A stretch of 64,000 nt of DNA from Botrimarina mediterranea (GTDB lineage: Bacteria > Planctomycetota > Planctomycetia > Pirellulales > Lacipirellulaceae), in the NCBI RefSeq assembly GCF_007753265.1, contig NZ_CP036349.1, positions 310,001 through 374,000 on the forward strand, read 5' to 3'. Within the stretch, counting starts at the first letter, position 1. Every line of letters starts with the position of its first letter. Positions 21,981-31,323 of this stretch are shown in pieces. The notes beneath the pieces were generated by a model that saw only the letters and a program-made list of their open reading frames with translations, searched no databases and was not told the origin of the DNA. A program made the position numbers and the translations under genes.

Positions 21981-23396
21981 CTACTTCATCGCGATCACCA
22001 GCGACATCACCACCGCGGCGGTGAAGAACAGGAAGCAGACGACGAGGCCGACGCCGATGAAGGGGCCGGGTCTCAGTTGGGCGCCGACCTCGGGCTGATA
22101 GAGCTTCGGCAAGATCCAATAGAGGCCGACGATCATCGCCAGCGCTTGCAGCGGCGTGAGGACGAGGCCTTCGAGGGTGGCTGCGAACTGCACCAAGGCA
22201 ACCGGGTTGTAGCCAAGCCTATAGACGATGGCCATGCTTGCAATCAGATAAAAGACCAGCCAGGCGCGGCGGCGGGTGATCGGCGACCAAGCGGCGACCG
22301 TCTTGGGCAGGCAGAGCCGCACGCAGTCATCGAGCAAGTAGGGCCAGCCGGCAACTTGGGCGAGCTGGGTCGAGACGAGTGCCGCGGCGCCGCCGACAAG
22401 GAAGAGCGTCGCGCCGGTCGAGCCCCACTGGCTGCCGAAGAGCGACGCGAGGGTGAAGGCGACTTTGGTTCCTTCGGGCGCGACTTCATTGGCGCCGAGC
22501 ACCCCCGCGCCGGCGAGAAGGAAGCCGCTGGTGACGGCGATGCCGACGACCATCGCCGAGGTGGCGTCGAATGTCACGAGCCGGCGCCAACCGGCAATTC
22601 GTTGGGCGTCTTCGCTATTGAGCGTCTTGAGTAGGGCCTCGTCGGCGGGCTTGCCCTGACGGTTGCCCGCCGCGGCGCCGTAGCCCGCTCCCATGACCCA
22701 GTAGGTGTACCAGACCTGACTGGCGAAGCCGCCGGCGCCCCAGCCCAAGAGCGGGAGCACTTCGGACCAGCCGTTGGGGTTGGCCTTCTGCGCGACGGCC
22801 CAGTCGGGGACGGCGGGGACTTTCGGCACGAGTCCGGCCAAGAGTTCTCCGAGCGGCGGCATCACCTGCACCGCGATAACGACAACGCCGACGAGTGTCA
22901 GCGAGATCAGCGCCGCCATGACGAACTTCATCATGCGGAACTCGCCGATCCAGGCGATCGTGACCGCAAACAGGGTCACCATCCAGCCGGCAAGGTAGGC
23001 GGGGATCGGCGTCAGCTCGGCGATGAAGACGCCGGCCGACGAAGCGATCGAGCCGATCGCGAAGATCGACGCGACGAGCTGGACAAAGAAGACGACCCAC
23101 ACGAAGGCGTTCTTCGGGCCCGGGAGGCGGCCGAAGAGGTCGATCATGCTTTCGCCGGTGGCGACCGTGTACCAGCCGCCCGCCAAGCCGATCAGGTACT
23201 TGAGGAAGACGCCGATGAAGACCGCCCAGAGGACGCCGCTCCCGAGGACGGCGCCGGTGCGGGTGGCGAGGATCACCTCTCCTGAACCGATGTACTCGGC
23301 GCACCAGACGATCGCCGGGCCGACCGCTAGCAGAAGGGCGGCGCCCCGCGGCGGGAGGGCGATCGCGGGTCTCGGTGGGTCGGCTGGCTTCGACAT
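21981..23396 (-). CDS. Nramp-related membrane transporter
   Basis: 471 residues starting [10 protein letters not shown]; the in-frame extension upstream lacks family features. About 11 hydrophobic segments follow the LeuT-fold Nramp pattern ([40 protein letters not shown], LATVNoted below). Canonical Nramp metal-site motifs are absent: the TM1 DPGN motif is replaced by GSGE, and TM6 has no Met-Pro-His but [13 protein letters not shown] therefore call it Nramp-related with unknown substrate rather than a manganese/iron importer. It stands alone on the minus strand. Confidence 0.82.
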   Translation of the reverse strand: MSKPADPPRPAIALPPRGAALLLAVGPAIVWCAEYIGSGEVILATRTGAVLGSGVLWAVFIGVFLKYLIGLAGGWYTVATGESMIDLFGRLPGPKNAFVWVVFFVQLVASIFAIGSIASSAGVFIAELTPIPAYLAGWMVTLFAVTIAWIGEFRMMKFVMAALISLTLVGVVVIAVQVMPPLGELLAGLVPKVPAVPDWAVAQKANPNGWSEVLPLLGWGAGGFASQVWYTYWVMGAGYGAAAGNRQGKPADEALLKTLNSEDAQRIAGWRRLVTFDATSAMVVGIAVTSGFLLAGAGVLGANEVAPEGTKVAFTLASLFGSQWGSTGATLFLVGGAAALVSTQLAQVAGWPYLLDDCVRLCLPKTVAAWSPITRRRAWLVFYLIASMAIVYRLGYNPVALVQFAATLEGLVLTPLQALAMIVGLYWILPKLYQPEVGAQLRPGPFIGVGLVVCFLFFTAAVVMSLVIAMK

Positions 23397-23573
23397 ACGA
23401 TCGGCGGCGGAAAAGAGCGGGGAAAAGGTCCGGACAGTGTAACGGACCGGGCCGTCGTTGGCTCTGTGTGGTTTGCTCTGGGCCGTCGAGTCGATCACAC
23501 TACCGGGCTCTCCCGACGGGAGAGTTTAGCAAGTTCCCGCCGATCGCCCCGCCCCGCCCGCCACGATCTCCCG

Positions 23574-24548
23574 ATGTCGCAACTGAAACGCATCCTCGTC
23601 ACCGGCGGCGCCGGGTTCCTCGGCTCGCACCTCTGCGAGCGTTTGGTAGGCGATGGCCACGACGTGATCTGCGTCGATAACTTCTTCACGTCGCAGAAGT
23701 CGAACGTCACGCACCTGCTCGACAAACCGAACTTCGAGCTGGTCCGCCACGACATCACCCACCCGCTGTGGCTGGAGGTGGACGAGGTCTACAACCTGGC
23801 CTGCCCCGCGGCGCCGGGCCACTACCAGTACAACCCGATCAAGACGATGAAGACCTCCGTCATGGGGGCCATCAACCTGCTCGGCATGACGAAGCGTTGC
23901 CGTGCGAAGATCTTGCAAGCCTCCACCAGCGAGGTCTACGGCGACCCCGAGATCCATCCGCAGCCCGAGTCGTACCGCGGCAGCGTCAACCCGATCGGCC
24001 TCCGCGCGTGCTACGACGAAGGCAAGCGCGCCGCTGAGACGCTGTTCATGGACTACCACCGCCACAACGGCGTGAACGTCCGCATTGTGCGGATCTTCAA
24101 CACCTACGGCCCGCGGATGCACCCATTCGACGGCCGGGTGGTGTCGAACTTCATCCGCCAAGCGCTGGCGGGCGAGGACATCACTGTCTTCGGCGAGGGC
24201 AACCAGACGCGCTCGTTCTGCTACCGCGATGATTTGATTGAGGGCATGATCCGGATGATGAACGCGCCGGACGACTTCGTCGGACCGGTGAACATCGGCA
24301 ACCCGGGCGAGTTCACGATCCTCGAGCTGGCCGAGAAAGTGATCGCGCGGACGGGATCGAAGTCGAAAATCGTCCACCGCCCGCTCCCCTCCGACGACCC
24401 GACGCAGCGTCAGCCCGACATCACGCTGGCGAAGGCAAAGCTCGGCTGGGAGCCGAAGGTGAAACTCGACGAAGGGCTCGACAAGACGATCGAGTGGTTC
24501 AAGTCGGTGAATCTTAGCGACTTCCGCGCGCCGACGCCGAATTACTAG
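23574..24548 (+). CDS. uxs: UDP-glucuronate decarboxylase (UDP-xylose synthase)
   Basis: 324 residues from [12 protein letters not shown]; the longer frame upstream is not family-like. It is an extended short-chain dehydrogenase with NAD-binding GGAGFLGS (11-18), [14 protein letters not shown] (118-120) and the catalytic YDEGK (Tyr147, Lys151). [19 protein letters not shown] and the [16 protein letters not shown] stretch are diagnostic of UXS. It converts UDP-glucuronate to UDP-xylose, a sugar donor for surface glycans. It could feed the glycosyltransferases at 44-50 kb and 62-64 kb, though it is not in an operon with them. Confidence 0.95.
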   Translation: MSQLKRILVTGGAGFLGSHLCERLVGDGHDVICVDNFFTSQKSNVTHLLDKPNFELVRHDITHPLWLEVDEVYNLACPAAPGHYQYNPIKTMKTSVMGAINLLGMTKRCRAKILQASTSEVYGDPEIHPQPESYRGSVNPIGLRACYDEGKRAAETLFMDYHRHNGVNVRIVRIFNTYGPRMHPFDGRVVSNFIRQALAGEDITVFGEGNQTRSFCYRDDLIEGMIRMMNAPDDFVGPVNIGNPGEFTILELAEKVIARTGSKSKIVHRPLPSDDPTQRQPDITLAKAKLGWEPKVKLDEGLDKTIEWFKSVNLSDFRAPTPNY

Positions 24549-24629
24549 GGGACGGGTTAGGGCTGAGATGAGAAGGGATTTCGACGGCTGACGCCGTTGC
24601 CTAAGTGGGGCTCGGGTGGAGAGGGCTCG

Positions 24630-26027
24630 ATGGTGCGTTGCAGCTTAATGGTGTTGGCCGTCCTGTTCTGGCCCGCGGCTGCGCCGGCGCTGACGACGTT
24701 GATCGACAACGGCCCGTCATCTAACCGTGTCGATATCGTCTTCCTCGGCGATGGCTACACGCAGACCGACCTCGACGCGGGCCTCTACACGTCGCACGTC
24801 AATGCGTACTTGGATTATAAGTTCGAGCCGTCGGCGCTCGCGGACCCGTTCCCGCGGTACCGCAACTTCTTCAATGCCCATGCGATCGAGGTCGTCAGCA
24901 ATGAGTCCGGCGCCGATCAGCCGCCCAACGGGATCTTCTACGACACGGCCCTCGACGCCACCTACTTCACCAGCGGCACCGAGCGGCTGCTGACGGTTAG
25001 CACGTCGAAGACCAATGAACAGCGGAATCTCGGCCTCGCTGGCATGGGGATCACGGCCGACACGCAGTACGTTGTGGTGAACGATACGAAGTACGGCGGC
25101 TCCGGCGGGACGTACGCGGTCTTTGCGGGCGGCAACTCGAGCTCCAAAGAGATTGCGTTGCATGAGGTCGCCCACTCGTTTTCACGCCTCGCCGACGAGT
25201 ACGTCAGCTACAACAGCCCCTACACCGGTGGCGAGCCGACCGAGGTGAACGTCACCAAGGACCCCAATGGAGCCAAATGGAGCCACTGGCTCGGTTACGA
25301 CGACCCGCGCGGCTCGAACCTCGACATCGGCGTTTACGAGGGCGCCCGCTACTACGAGTCCGGGGTCTATCGCCCGTCGCTCGACAGTAAGATGCGGTCG
25401 CTCAACCGGCCGTTCGACGCGGTGTCGCGGGAGAAGCTGATCCAGGACATCTACCGCTACGTCGATCCACTCGATGGATTCCTCGGCAACAGCCAGACGC
25501 TCGTGGCGCCGGAGGAACTATGGGTCGACGTGGTCGATTCCGAAGTGATCCTCGTCGAGTGGTCGATCGACGGGACGCCGAGCGCCGCGAACAGCGGGGA
25601 GTCTTTCGACGTCTCGCTCGAAGGACTCGCCCCCGGCAGCTACGCAATCTCCGCCCGGGCGTACGACGAAGTCCTCGACTTCGCCAACACCGGCGGCGCC
25701 TTGGACCTGGTGCGTAGCGGCTACTCGGAGCTAGAGCAATTTGTTTCGTGGGACATCGTGATCCCGGCCACGGGAGACTACGACCACGACGGAGTCATCG
25801 ACGCGGCCGACTACGAAGTTTGGCGCAGCGCGTACGGATCGACTGAACTGCTTAATGCCGACGGCAACGGCGATGGCGTCATCGATGCGGCGGATTACGT
25901 CGTGTGGCGCGACGCCTTTGCCGCCGCCGCTTCGGCATCCAGGATCCCCGAGCCCGCCGGCTGCGTCCTGTTGGTCTCGATGGTGGTGTTAACAGGTAAC
26001 GCTGTAAGATTCCGGAATGATGCGTAA
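24630..26027 (+). CDS. M64-family peptidase with dockerin repeats and PEP-CTERM
   Basis: 465 residues from MVRCSLMVLAVLFW (signal peptide). The catalytic domain is M64 (IgA peptidase)-like: VDIVFLGDGYTQTDL, NFFNAHAIEVVSNESG and the zinc motif HEVAHSF (from residue 178) with downstream LADEY. A beta domain is followed by two dockerin-like EF-hands (GDYDHDGVIDAADYEVWRSA and GDGVIDAADYVVWRDAF) and IPEPAGCVLLVSMVVL, a PEP-CTERM anchor. It is probably a secreted, cell-associated metallopeptidase. Confidence 0.88.
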   Translation: MVRCSLMVLAVLFWPAAAPALTTLIDNGPSSNRVDIVFLGDGYTQTDLDAGLYTSHVNAYLDYKFEPSALADPFPRYRNFFNAHAIEVVSNESGADQPPNGIFYDTALDATYFTSGTERLLTVSTSKTNEQRNLGLAGMGITADTQYVVVNDTKYGGSGGTYAVFAGGNSSSKEIALHEVAHSFSRLADEYVSYNSPYTGGEPTEVNVTKDPNGAKWSHWLGYDDPRGSNLDIGVYEGARYYESGVYRPSLDSKMRSLNRPFDAVSREKLIQDIYRYVDPLDGFLGNSQTLVAPEELWVDVVDSEVILVEWSIDGTPSAANSGESFDVSLEGLAPGSYAISARAYDEVLDFANTGGALDLVRSGYSELEQFVSWDIVIPATGDYDHDGVIDAADYEVWRSAYGSTELLNADGNGDGVIDAADYVVWRDAFAAAASASRIPEPAGCVLLVSMVVLTGNAVRFRNDA

Positions 26028-26445
26028 CAGCGCCGATCCGCCGTGCGACTTGCTGTTTGTCTACGGCACATTGATGAGCCGCTTCTACAACGTCCACGCC
26101 ATCGCCCTGCGCCAAGCGGCGACGCTGCTTGGGCCGGCGACCTACCGCGGCCGCATGCACCGCGTGACGGGGCCGCGTGGCTCGCTCGTCTACCCGGTGG
26201 TGGTTCCGTCCGTCGACGCGGCCGAAGCCGTTCATGGCGAACTCTATCGAGTGACCGACCGACGCGTTCTGGATCGGCTCGACGTGTACGAGGGCTGCGC
26301 CGCCGACAGCCCGCGACCTCATGAGTACCGACGTGTGATCGCCGAGGTGACGCCCCAAGACGGCGACACGGCGTCAGCGATGATCTACGTCTTTCAAGGG
26401 ACCGCCGACCGCTTGCCAAGAATTGCGGACGGCGTGTTCCGCTAG
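26017..26445 (+). CDS. Gamma-glutamylcyclotransferase-like protein
   Basis: 142 residues with the GGCT/AIG2 fold: FVYGTLMSRFYN (substrate loop), ATYRGRMHRV, YPVVVPS, VHGELYRV and LDRLDVYEGC, where the Glu is the likely catalytic acid. It overlaps the 3' end of the peptidase gene by 11 bp. Family members release 5-oxoproline from gamma-glutamyl peptides or act on related amides; the substrate here is unknown. Confidence 0.88.
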   Translation: MMRNSADPPCDLLFVYGTLMSRFYNVHAIALRQAATLLGPATYRGRMHRVTGPRGSLVYPVVVPSVDAAEAVHGELYRVTDRRVLDRLDVYEGCAADSPRPHEYRRVIAEVTPQDGDTASAMIYVFQGTADRLPRIADGVFR

Positions 26446-26466
26446 TCGGCTTTCTGACGAGCTCGC

Positions 26467-26667
26467 TTACTGGCGATCGACAGTGACCGCGGAGTTGCCA
26501 ACCGATGCAACCTGATTGACCTCAGGAGTCGCCGGCGTCGGCGAGGCCGTGTAGGACAACGCGACGAAGCCCGCGATCCAAGCGAGCACAAACCCGAGCG
26601 TCTCGCCGTAATAGACGAGGCCTGACCAGCTCATCCAATTGGGGACGGTGGCGGAATGGCGGGACAT
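26467..26667 (-). CDS. Small membrane protein
   Basis: 66 residues from an ATG at 26665-26667. One strong transmembrane segment (ETLGFVLAWIAGFVALSYTA) is preceded by a short basic N-terminus and followed by a polar tail. No family is recognised. Longer in-frame starts to 26760 exist but add a Pro/Arg-rich segment without support. Confidence 0.45.
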   Translation of the reverse strand: MSRHSATVPNWMSWSGLVYYGETLGFVLAWIAGFVALSYTASPTPATPEVNQVASVGNSAVTVDRQ

Positions 26668-26839
26668 GTCACGGCGGGTGGATAGCGGGCAGGTCGTGCG
26701 CCAAGCGGGGACGGCGCGTGGGGAGATTACACCGCACGGCCCCGAAACGGGCAAGATCAATCGTAGACCCGCCCGAATCGTTCATCTAGACCACCCGCTG
26801 GGGGGCGTCAAAGGGGCTGGCGGCCCGCCAAACCGGCGG

Positions 26840-26845
26840 TATACT
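26840..26845 (+). promoter_or_regulatory. Candidate -10 box of tRNA-Val
   Basis: TATACT lies 38 bp before the tRNA 5' end, a plausible distance, but the -35 region is not recognisable. Confidence 0.35.
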
Positions 26846-26883
26846 TTGAGACTCGCCGTCGCGGCCCCACCGCAACGGCCGAA

Positions 26884-26957
<74 letters not shown>

Positions 26958-27499
26958 CTAGCTGTAAACGGTGAAGGCGTCGGACCTTAGGCCGATCCCC
27001 GCGATGGTCGCGGGAGCTGCCCGCGAGCCGAAACGGGTGTCGTTACTACACCATTTGGCCAATTCGATGGGCAAAACCGTCCCTGAGGGAGCGGGCAAAC
27101 CGCCCCGCGTCCCCGCCTGCTGCCTCCACAAGCCGACCGAACAAGCGTTCGTGAGGGTCGCGGGCAAGTTCGTCTATCTTGGGGCGTACGGCAGCGAGAA
27201 TTGTGATCGGCAGCCGAAAAGTGCCGCGCCCGGCGGGCCGCTGCCGGTCGGTCCGATCGGCTCCCCGCGCTATCGACCACTCTCGCAAGTGGTCGCGGTC
27301 CCAGACGTAGTGCTCCACCTGGAGGGTCGACAGTTCGTTGGGTCGCTCGTCGCCGAGTCGCCGGCGTAGGTCACCTTCCGGATGCGGCGATTCGCGTTGT
27401 CGTAGCCGTACTTGATGTTCGTCCGGTTTGAAGGATTGGCGTTCTCTGGGTCCAACTCGACCCTCACCACCAATAAGTACGGCTTCCCAACCGCGATCC
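26958..27499. other. Gene-poor stretch after tRNA-Val
   Basis: Apart from the RHS remnant at about 27235-27480, I see no supported coding sequence. The segment directly after the tRNA contains no recognisable integrase or attachment-site repeat. Confidence 0.5.
27235..27480 (-). pseudogene. RHS/YD-repeat protein remnant, frameshifted
   Basis: One frame reads IKYGYDNANRRIRKVTYAGD, a classic YD-repeat signature. The continuation is only found after a frameshift near 27330: ELSTLQVEHYVWDRDHLREW, which matches the sequence after YD repeats in RHS proteins. No start, core barrel or toxin tip is present, so this is a small decayed fragment of a formerly much longer gene. It lies 20 bp beyond the ankyrin gene on the same strand. 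Confidence 0.55.
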
Positions 27500-28312
27500 C
27501 TAGGGCGACTTTGCTTTTCTTCGCTCGGCCACAGGGGAGGTGTCGCCCAGGTCCATCCCGTGATCCGACAAGAAGTCCATCACCTTCTTCAACCAAGGCT
27601 TTTGCTCGTCGGGGGCCGCATCAATTGGTCGGTTGCGGTAAAACCAACCGACGTAGTCGACCCCGTTTTCCCGCACGTTACGAAAGTTGGCTCCTGCTTT
27701 CAGGAGCATATAAGCTATATCGTACTCCGCGTACTCCGAAGCAATTTCCAGAGGCGTTGCGCCGATTTTGTCACGATGATCGACATCGGCCCCGGCGTCG
27801 ATGAGTGCTTTCGCAGCTTTTGCGGCCTCAATGCGGCATGAGTAGAAGATAGGGGTCTCGCCCGGGTAGTACGGATGGCCTTTGTTCGTTCGGTTGGGAT
27901 CAGCGCCATACTGAATCGCCTTCTCGACCCACCAGCCGTCGTTCATCTCAGCGCACGTATGGATCGCCGCGTCGCCCCAGTTGTCCCGTTGATTGGGGTC
28001 GGCGCCCAACTCAAGGAGAGTCTCGAAACCCACCTTGTTCGACGCCACAACAGCTCGAAACAGAGGAGTTACACCGGCGCGGCCCGAAGAATTTACGTCC
28101 ACGCCCTCAGCGACTAGTCGCTTAATCGTGGGGGCGTCACCCGCTTCCGCGGCTTGTACGAGGGCAAGCACACGCTTATTGGGGAATAGGACTTTCGCAG
28201 ACGAGCGATAGCGATCCACCGGCATGCATCCAGAAGCAAGGGCAACGATGCAAATCGTGACAAAGAGCGTCGTGAAAGTTGACCGGCGGATAACTAACGA
28301 TGGGGAGTTCAT
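27500..28312 (-). CDS. Ankyrin-repeat lipoprotein
   Basis: 270 residues from MNSPSLVIRRSTF; the longer frame upstream lacks an export signal. The lipobox VALASGC gives a lipidated cysteine near residue 30. Four to five ankyrin repeats follow: LVQAAEAGDAPTIKRLVAEG, AGVTPLFRAVVASNKVGFET, WVEKAIQYGADPN, AAKALIDAGADVDHRDKIGA and TPLEIASEYAEYDIAYMLLK. It is probably an envelope protein-binding lipoprotein. Ankyrin proteins sometimes act as immunity factors next to RHS toxins, which is a speculative link here. Confidence 0.8.
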   Translation of the reverse strand: MNSPSLVIRRSTFTTLFVTICIVALASGCMPVDRYRSSAKVLFPNKRVLALVQAAEAGDAPTIKRLVAEGVDVNSSGRAGVTPLFRAVVASNKVGFETLLELGADPNQRDNWGDAAIHTCAEMNDGWWVEKAIQYGADPNRTNKGHPYYPGETPIFYSCRIEAAKAAKALIDAGADVDHRDKIGATPLEIASEYAEYDIAYMLLKAGANFRNVRENGVDYVGWFYRNRPIDAAPDEQKPWLKKVMDFLSDHGMDLGDTSPVAERRKAKSP

Positions 28313-28784
28313 CTTGTCGGCAAGAGTTTCTAACACCGGTTCGATCGAGGAACTCTTGCGAGCGATTTCTGTCGATCTCACGCGCTGATGGCCAATCCCC
28401 GATTCATTTATCAGGCGACATGCTCGGAAGGTACTAAACGCTAGCAGCGATTGATGACCCAACGGTGAGGCTCGGGTAGCGCAAGTCTCTATCTTAGCTT
28501 GCGACCGGATGTCGGGGGACTTTACACCCTCAAACGATGCGTTGCTAGCGTTTGATCGACCCGCCGGGTGCTCTGATCGCCGCCGTCTCTGCTAGCACGA
28601 GAGGCGACTTTTCGTACGCTAACGATAGGGCAACGAGGTGCGGCGGCGCGTCCCGCAGAATCCCGTTTATCGCGACGGCGTGCCTCGGCGGAAGTGCCGA
28701 ACATGAGTGATGCGGCGACCCGTGTGCCATTGACGGTCTCCGGATGAAGGGTCGGTCGTCTGCTGCCGCAACGAGAAATTCCGA
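28313..28784. other. Intergenic region of about 470 bp, no gene recognised
   Basis: Short frames on both strands show no family signature, signal peptide or convincing ribosome binding site. Promoters of the divergent ankyrin and TolC genes are expected here. Confidence 0.5.
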
Positions 28785-30251
28785 ATGCGTTGCTACACAC
28801 TACCTGCCTGCGTCTTGCTCGCCACGACGTGCCTAGGTTGCGCGACGACGACGCCGGCGATTCCAATAGCGGGCACCCCGTCGGCTGACTTTGACACGGA
28901 GTCCGGCCCCCTGGCGTCGGCGTCCGGAGAGTTCTCTTCGACCGCATCCGCGGCTGGTTGTGAGACAGGGCAGCCCCATATCCTACTGGTCACGGGCTAC
29001 ACATCGGCGACAGGCCAAGCTGAGACTTCAACGGCGCCAGAGATGAGCTTGGAAGACCTGGAGGCGATCGCGCTCGCCCATAACCCGGCCATCAAAGAAC
29101 TGACAGCGACGACGCAGAAGGCCGCCGGTTACAGGGCGCAGGTTACGGCCCGCCCCAACCCACGCGTCGGCTACCAGGGCCAACAGCTTGCTGACGAGGG
29201 GACGGATCAGCACCTCGCGTTTGTTGAGCAAGAGATTGTCACGGGCGGAAAACTCCAGCTCAATCATCGGGTTCTGAACGCGACCGTCTGCGCACAGCTA
29301 CAGGAGCTAGAAGCGCAACGGCTCCGCGTCACAACCGATATCCGCATCCGCTTTTACGAGGCGCTAGCGATCCAACGCCAGCTGCAGCTGATCGACGACT
29401 TCTCGATTGTCGCCGAGAAGGGTTACACCCTTGCGGAGCAAAGGAAGAAGGCGGGGGAAGGCTCGCAGATCGACACACTCCAGGCCCGCATTCAAAAGAG
29501 CGAAGTGGGCCTGTCGAGACGGCAAGCGACCGCACGGCTGGCGGCGACTTGGCGTGAGATCGCAGCCCTTGCTGGACAGCCTAACATGGCGCAGGCGCCG
29601 CTTGCCGGGGCGCTACCGACCGAGACTCCGTCGATGGAGTGGAACTCGCTTGCTAACACGGTCGTCGCCACGAGCCCCGAGTACGCCGCCGCACGCGCTC
29701 GCGTCGCCCGCGCCCGAGCCGCCGTGGAGAGACAACTCGCTCAGCAGACGCCTAATTTGGCCGTCCAGATGGGGGCTGGCGTCGATAACGGTACGGACTC
29801 GGGGATGCTCAACGTCCAAGTGGGCGTTCCGATCCCGCTCTACAACAAGAATCGTGGGAATATCGCTGCCGCTCGTGCGGAGGTCTGCCGCGCGATCTTC
29901 GAAGCGGAGCGGATCGAGAACGACGTGAAGGCGCGCCTCGCGGTTGTCTCTCAGGAGTATGAGACGGCGGCGGCTGCGATCGAGCAGTACGTGTCGGAAA
30001 TTCTCCCCAGCGCTAGTTCTTCGATGGAGCTTGCGGAGAAGGCGTACCAAGCGGGCGAAGCGGACTTCGTGCAAATCCTGATCGCTCGAAAGACGTTCTA
30101 CGATTCGAACGTGCAGTACATCAACGCGCAGGCCCAACTCGCGATTGCCCGGGCGAAGATCGAGGGCGTGTTGCTCACCGGCGGACTCGACGCGGTGCGT
30201 GACGACAGCGGTGACGACAGCCTTCGCGGTCAGGCCTTCAGTCAACAGTGA
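28785..30251 (+). CDS. TolC-family outer-membrane efflux lipoprotein
   Basis: 488 residues. A lipoprotein signal ends in TTCLGC (Cys19). About 65 Ser/Thr/Ala-rich residues lead to two outer-membrane-factor repeats: MSLEDLEAIALAHNPAIKEL with ARPNPRVGYQGQQL, and later NTVVATSPEYAAARARVARA with VQVGVPIPLYNKNRGNIAAA. These are CzcC/TolC-like alpha-barrel halves forming an efflux duct. No RND pump or membrane-fusion gene is adjacent, so its partners must be encoded elsewhere. Confidence 0.9.
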   Translation: MRCYTLPACVLLATTCLGCATTTPAIPIAGTPSADFDTESGPLASASGEFSSTASAAGCETGQPHILLVTGYTSATGQAETSTAPEMSLEDLEAIALAHNPAIKELTATTQKAAGYRAQVTARPNPRVGYQGQQLADEGTDQHLAFVEQEIVTGGKLQLNHRVLNATVCAQLQELEAQRLRVTTDIRIRFYEALAIQRQLQLIDDFSIVAEKGYTLAEQRKKAGEGSQIDTLQARIQKSEVGLSRRQATARLAATWREIAALAGQPNMAQAPLAGALPTETPSMEWNSLANTVVATSPEYAAARARVARARAAVERQLAQQTPNLAVQMGAGVDNGTDSGMLNVQVGVPIPLYNKNRGNIAAARAEVCRAIFEAERIENDVKARLAVVSQEYETAAAAIEQYVSEILPSASSSMELAEKAYQAGEADFVQILIARKTFYDSNVQYINAQAQLAIARAKIEGVLLTGGLDAVRDDSGDDSLRGQAFSQQ

Positions 30252-30425
30252 GGCTGAGCGATCGTGGGCCCGCCCGATCCGCTCGCAATGGCACTCGGAA
30301 GCCGTATCGTAAGCCTCTCTCGACGAGGTCGATTCCCTTGATTTGGCGCCGCATTCCCGACGCCCAACCAGATTGAGGGATCTACTGTGGACTCTACGAG
30401 AAGCAACGAGTTCGTTGTATTCGTA

Positions 30426-31241
30426 TCAGAGAGGTTTCACTCGGACATTGCGGAACGCCACGGCGCCGTGATCCATCTGCAAGTAGAGCGGTCCTTTCTC
30501 AACTTCAGGCAATGGGTCCGTTGTGTTCCCTGTGGGCGAATCGACCTCCACGTCGCGCTGGACGAGCTCTCCGTTTAGCGTAACCTTTAGAAAGCGTGCG
30601 TTCTCGACCTTCTTGCCCTCGGAGTTGAAGCGTGGAGCTTGGAAGACGATCCGCAGCGTCTGCCATTCGCCGGGCTTCTTGGAGGCGTTGCGCAAAGGGG
30701 CGACGCCCTCGTCGATGTATTTGATTCCTCGCTTCGCGCTGACCCAGTGCGGATAGACGCCGCCGCATTCGACTCCGCTGAGCGCCTCCTTGCCCCAGCT
30801 GTCGTAGAGTTGGATCTCATACCGCCCTTGAAGCTTGACCCCCGAGTTGCACCCTTCGCCGAGAACGAACTCCAGCACGACCTCGCAGTCTGCGAAGTGC
30901 TCGACGGAGTTAAGGTTGTTGTCATCCCCGTAGGCGAATTTCCTACTAGCGGCGACAACCCCCACGCCAGGAATAGTTTTCAGGTGACTCGCGTCGTCAG
31001 CGATCTTAACGCCTTGGCATTCGACCAGATTCCCGCCCAACCCTGTGACACCCGAGGCGCCCTCCTTCCCGATGATTGTGACCCATTCACTGGCGGCGGC
31101 CTTCTCGGAGGTCGTTGCCGCCGCCACCTTCTGAACCTCGCGGGCATCGGCGTCGGTAGAACGCGGGTCTGCGGCAGTCGCTGTCGAGACCACCAATGCG
31201 AGGCATATCGCCATTAAGGGTGTCGGTAAGGCATTCATCAT
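30426..31241 (-). CDS. Exported DUF1080 protein
   Basis: 271 residues with a signal peptide (PLMAICLALVVSTATAAD). The DUF1080 jelly-roll domain is more typical than that of the paralogue at 19.4 kb: FADCEVVLEFVLGEGCNSGV, LQGRYEIQLYDSWG, GVYPHWVSAK, KKPGEWQTLRIVFQAPRF, VTLNGELVQRDVEV and GPLYLQMDHGAVAFRNVRV. This suggests a sugar-binding or disaccharide-processing role. It lies just beyond the end of the 31-44 kb surface-protein block and may or may not belong to it. Confidence 0.88.
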   Translation of the reverse strand: MMNALPTPLMAICLALVVSTATAADPRSTDADAREVQKVAAATTSEKAAASEWVTIIGKEGASGVTGLGGNLVECQGVKIADDASHLKTIPGVGVVAASRKFAYGDDNNLNSVEHFADCEVVLEFVLGEGCNSGVKLQGRYEIQLYDSWGKEALSGVECGGVYPHWVSAKRGIKYIDEGVAPLRNASKKPGEWQTLRIVFQAPRFNSEGKKVENARFLKVTLNGELVQRDVEVDSPTGNTTDPLPEVEKGPLYLQMDHGAVAFRNVRVKPL

Positions 31242-31323
31242 TCGTTTGCTTCGTTGTGTGGCGGAGACGCCCGGCGTGTAGTGTGTATGAAACCCTTATC
31301 CTACCCGAATCGGACTACTGTTG

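Noticed and set aside
28522-28947. Possible minus-strand gene upstream of TolC
   Set aside because: It overlaps the well-supported TolC N-terminus and shows no motif, signal peptide or ribosome binding site.
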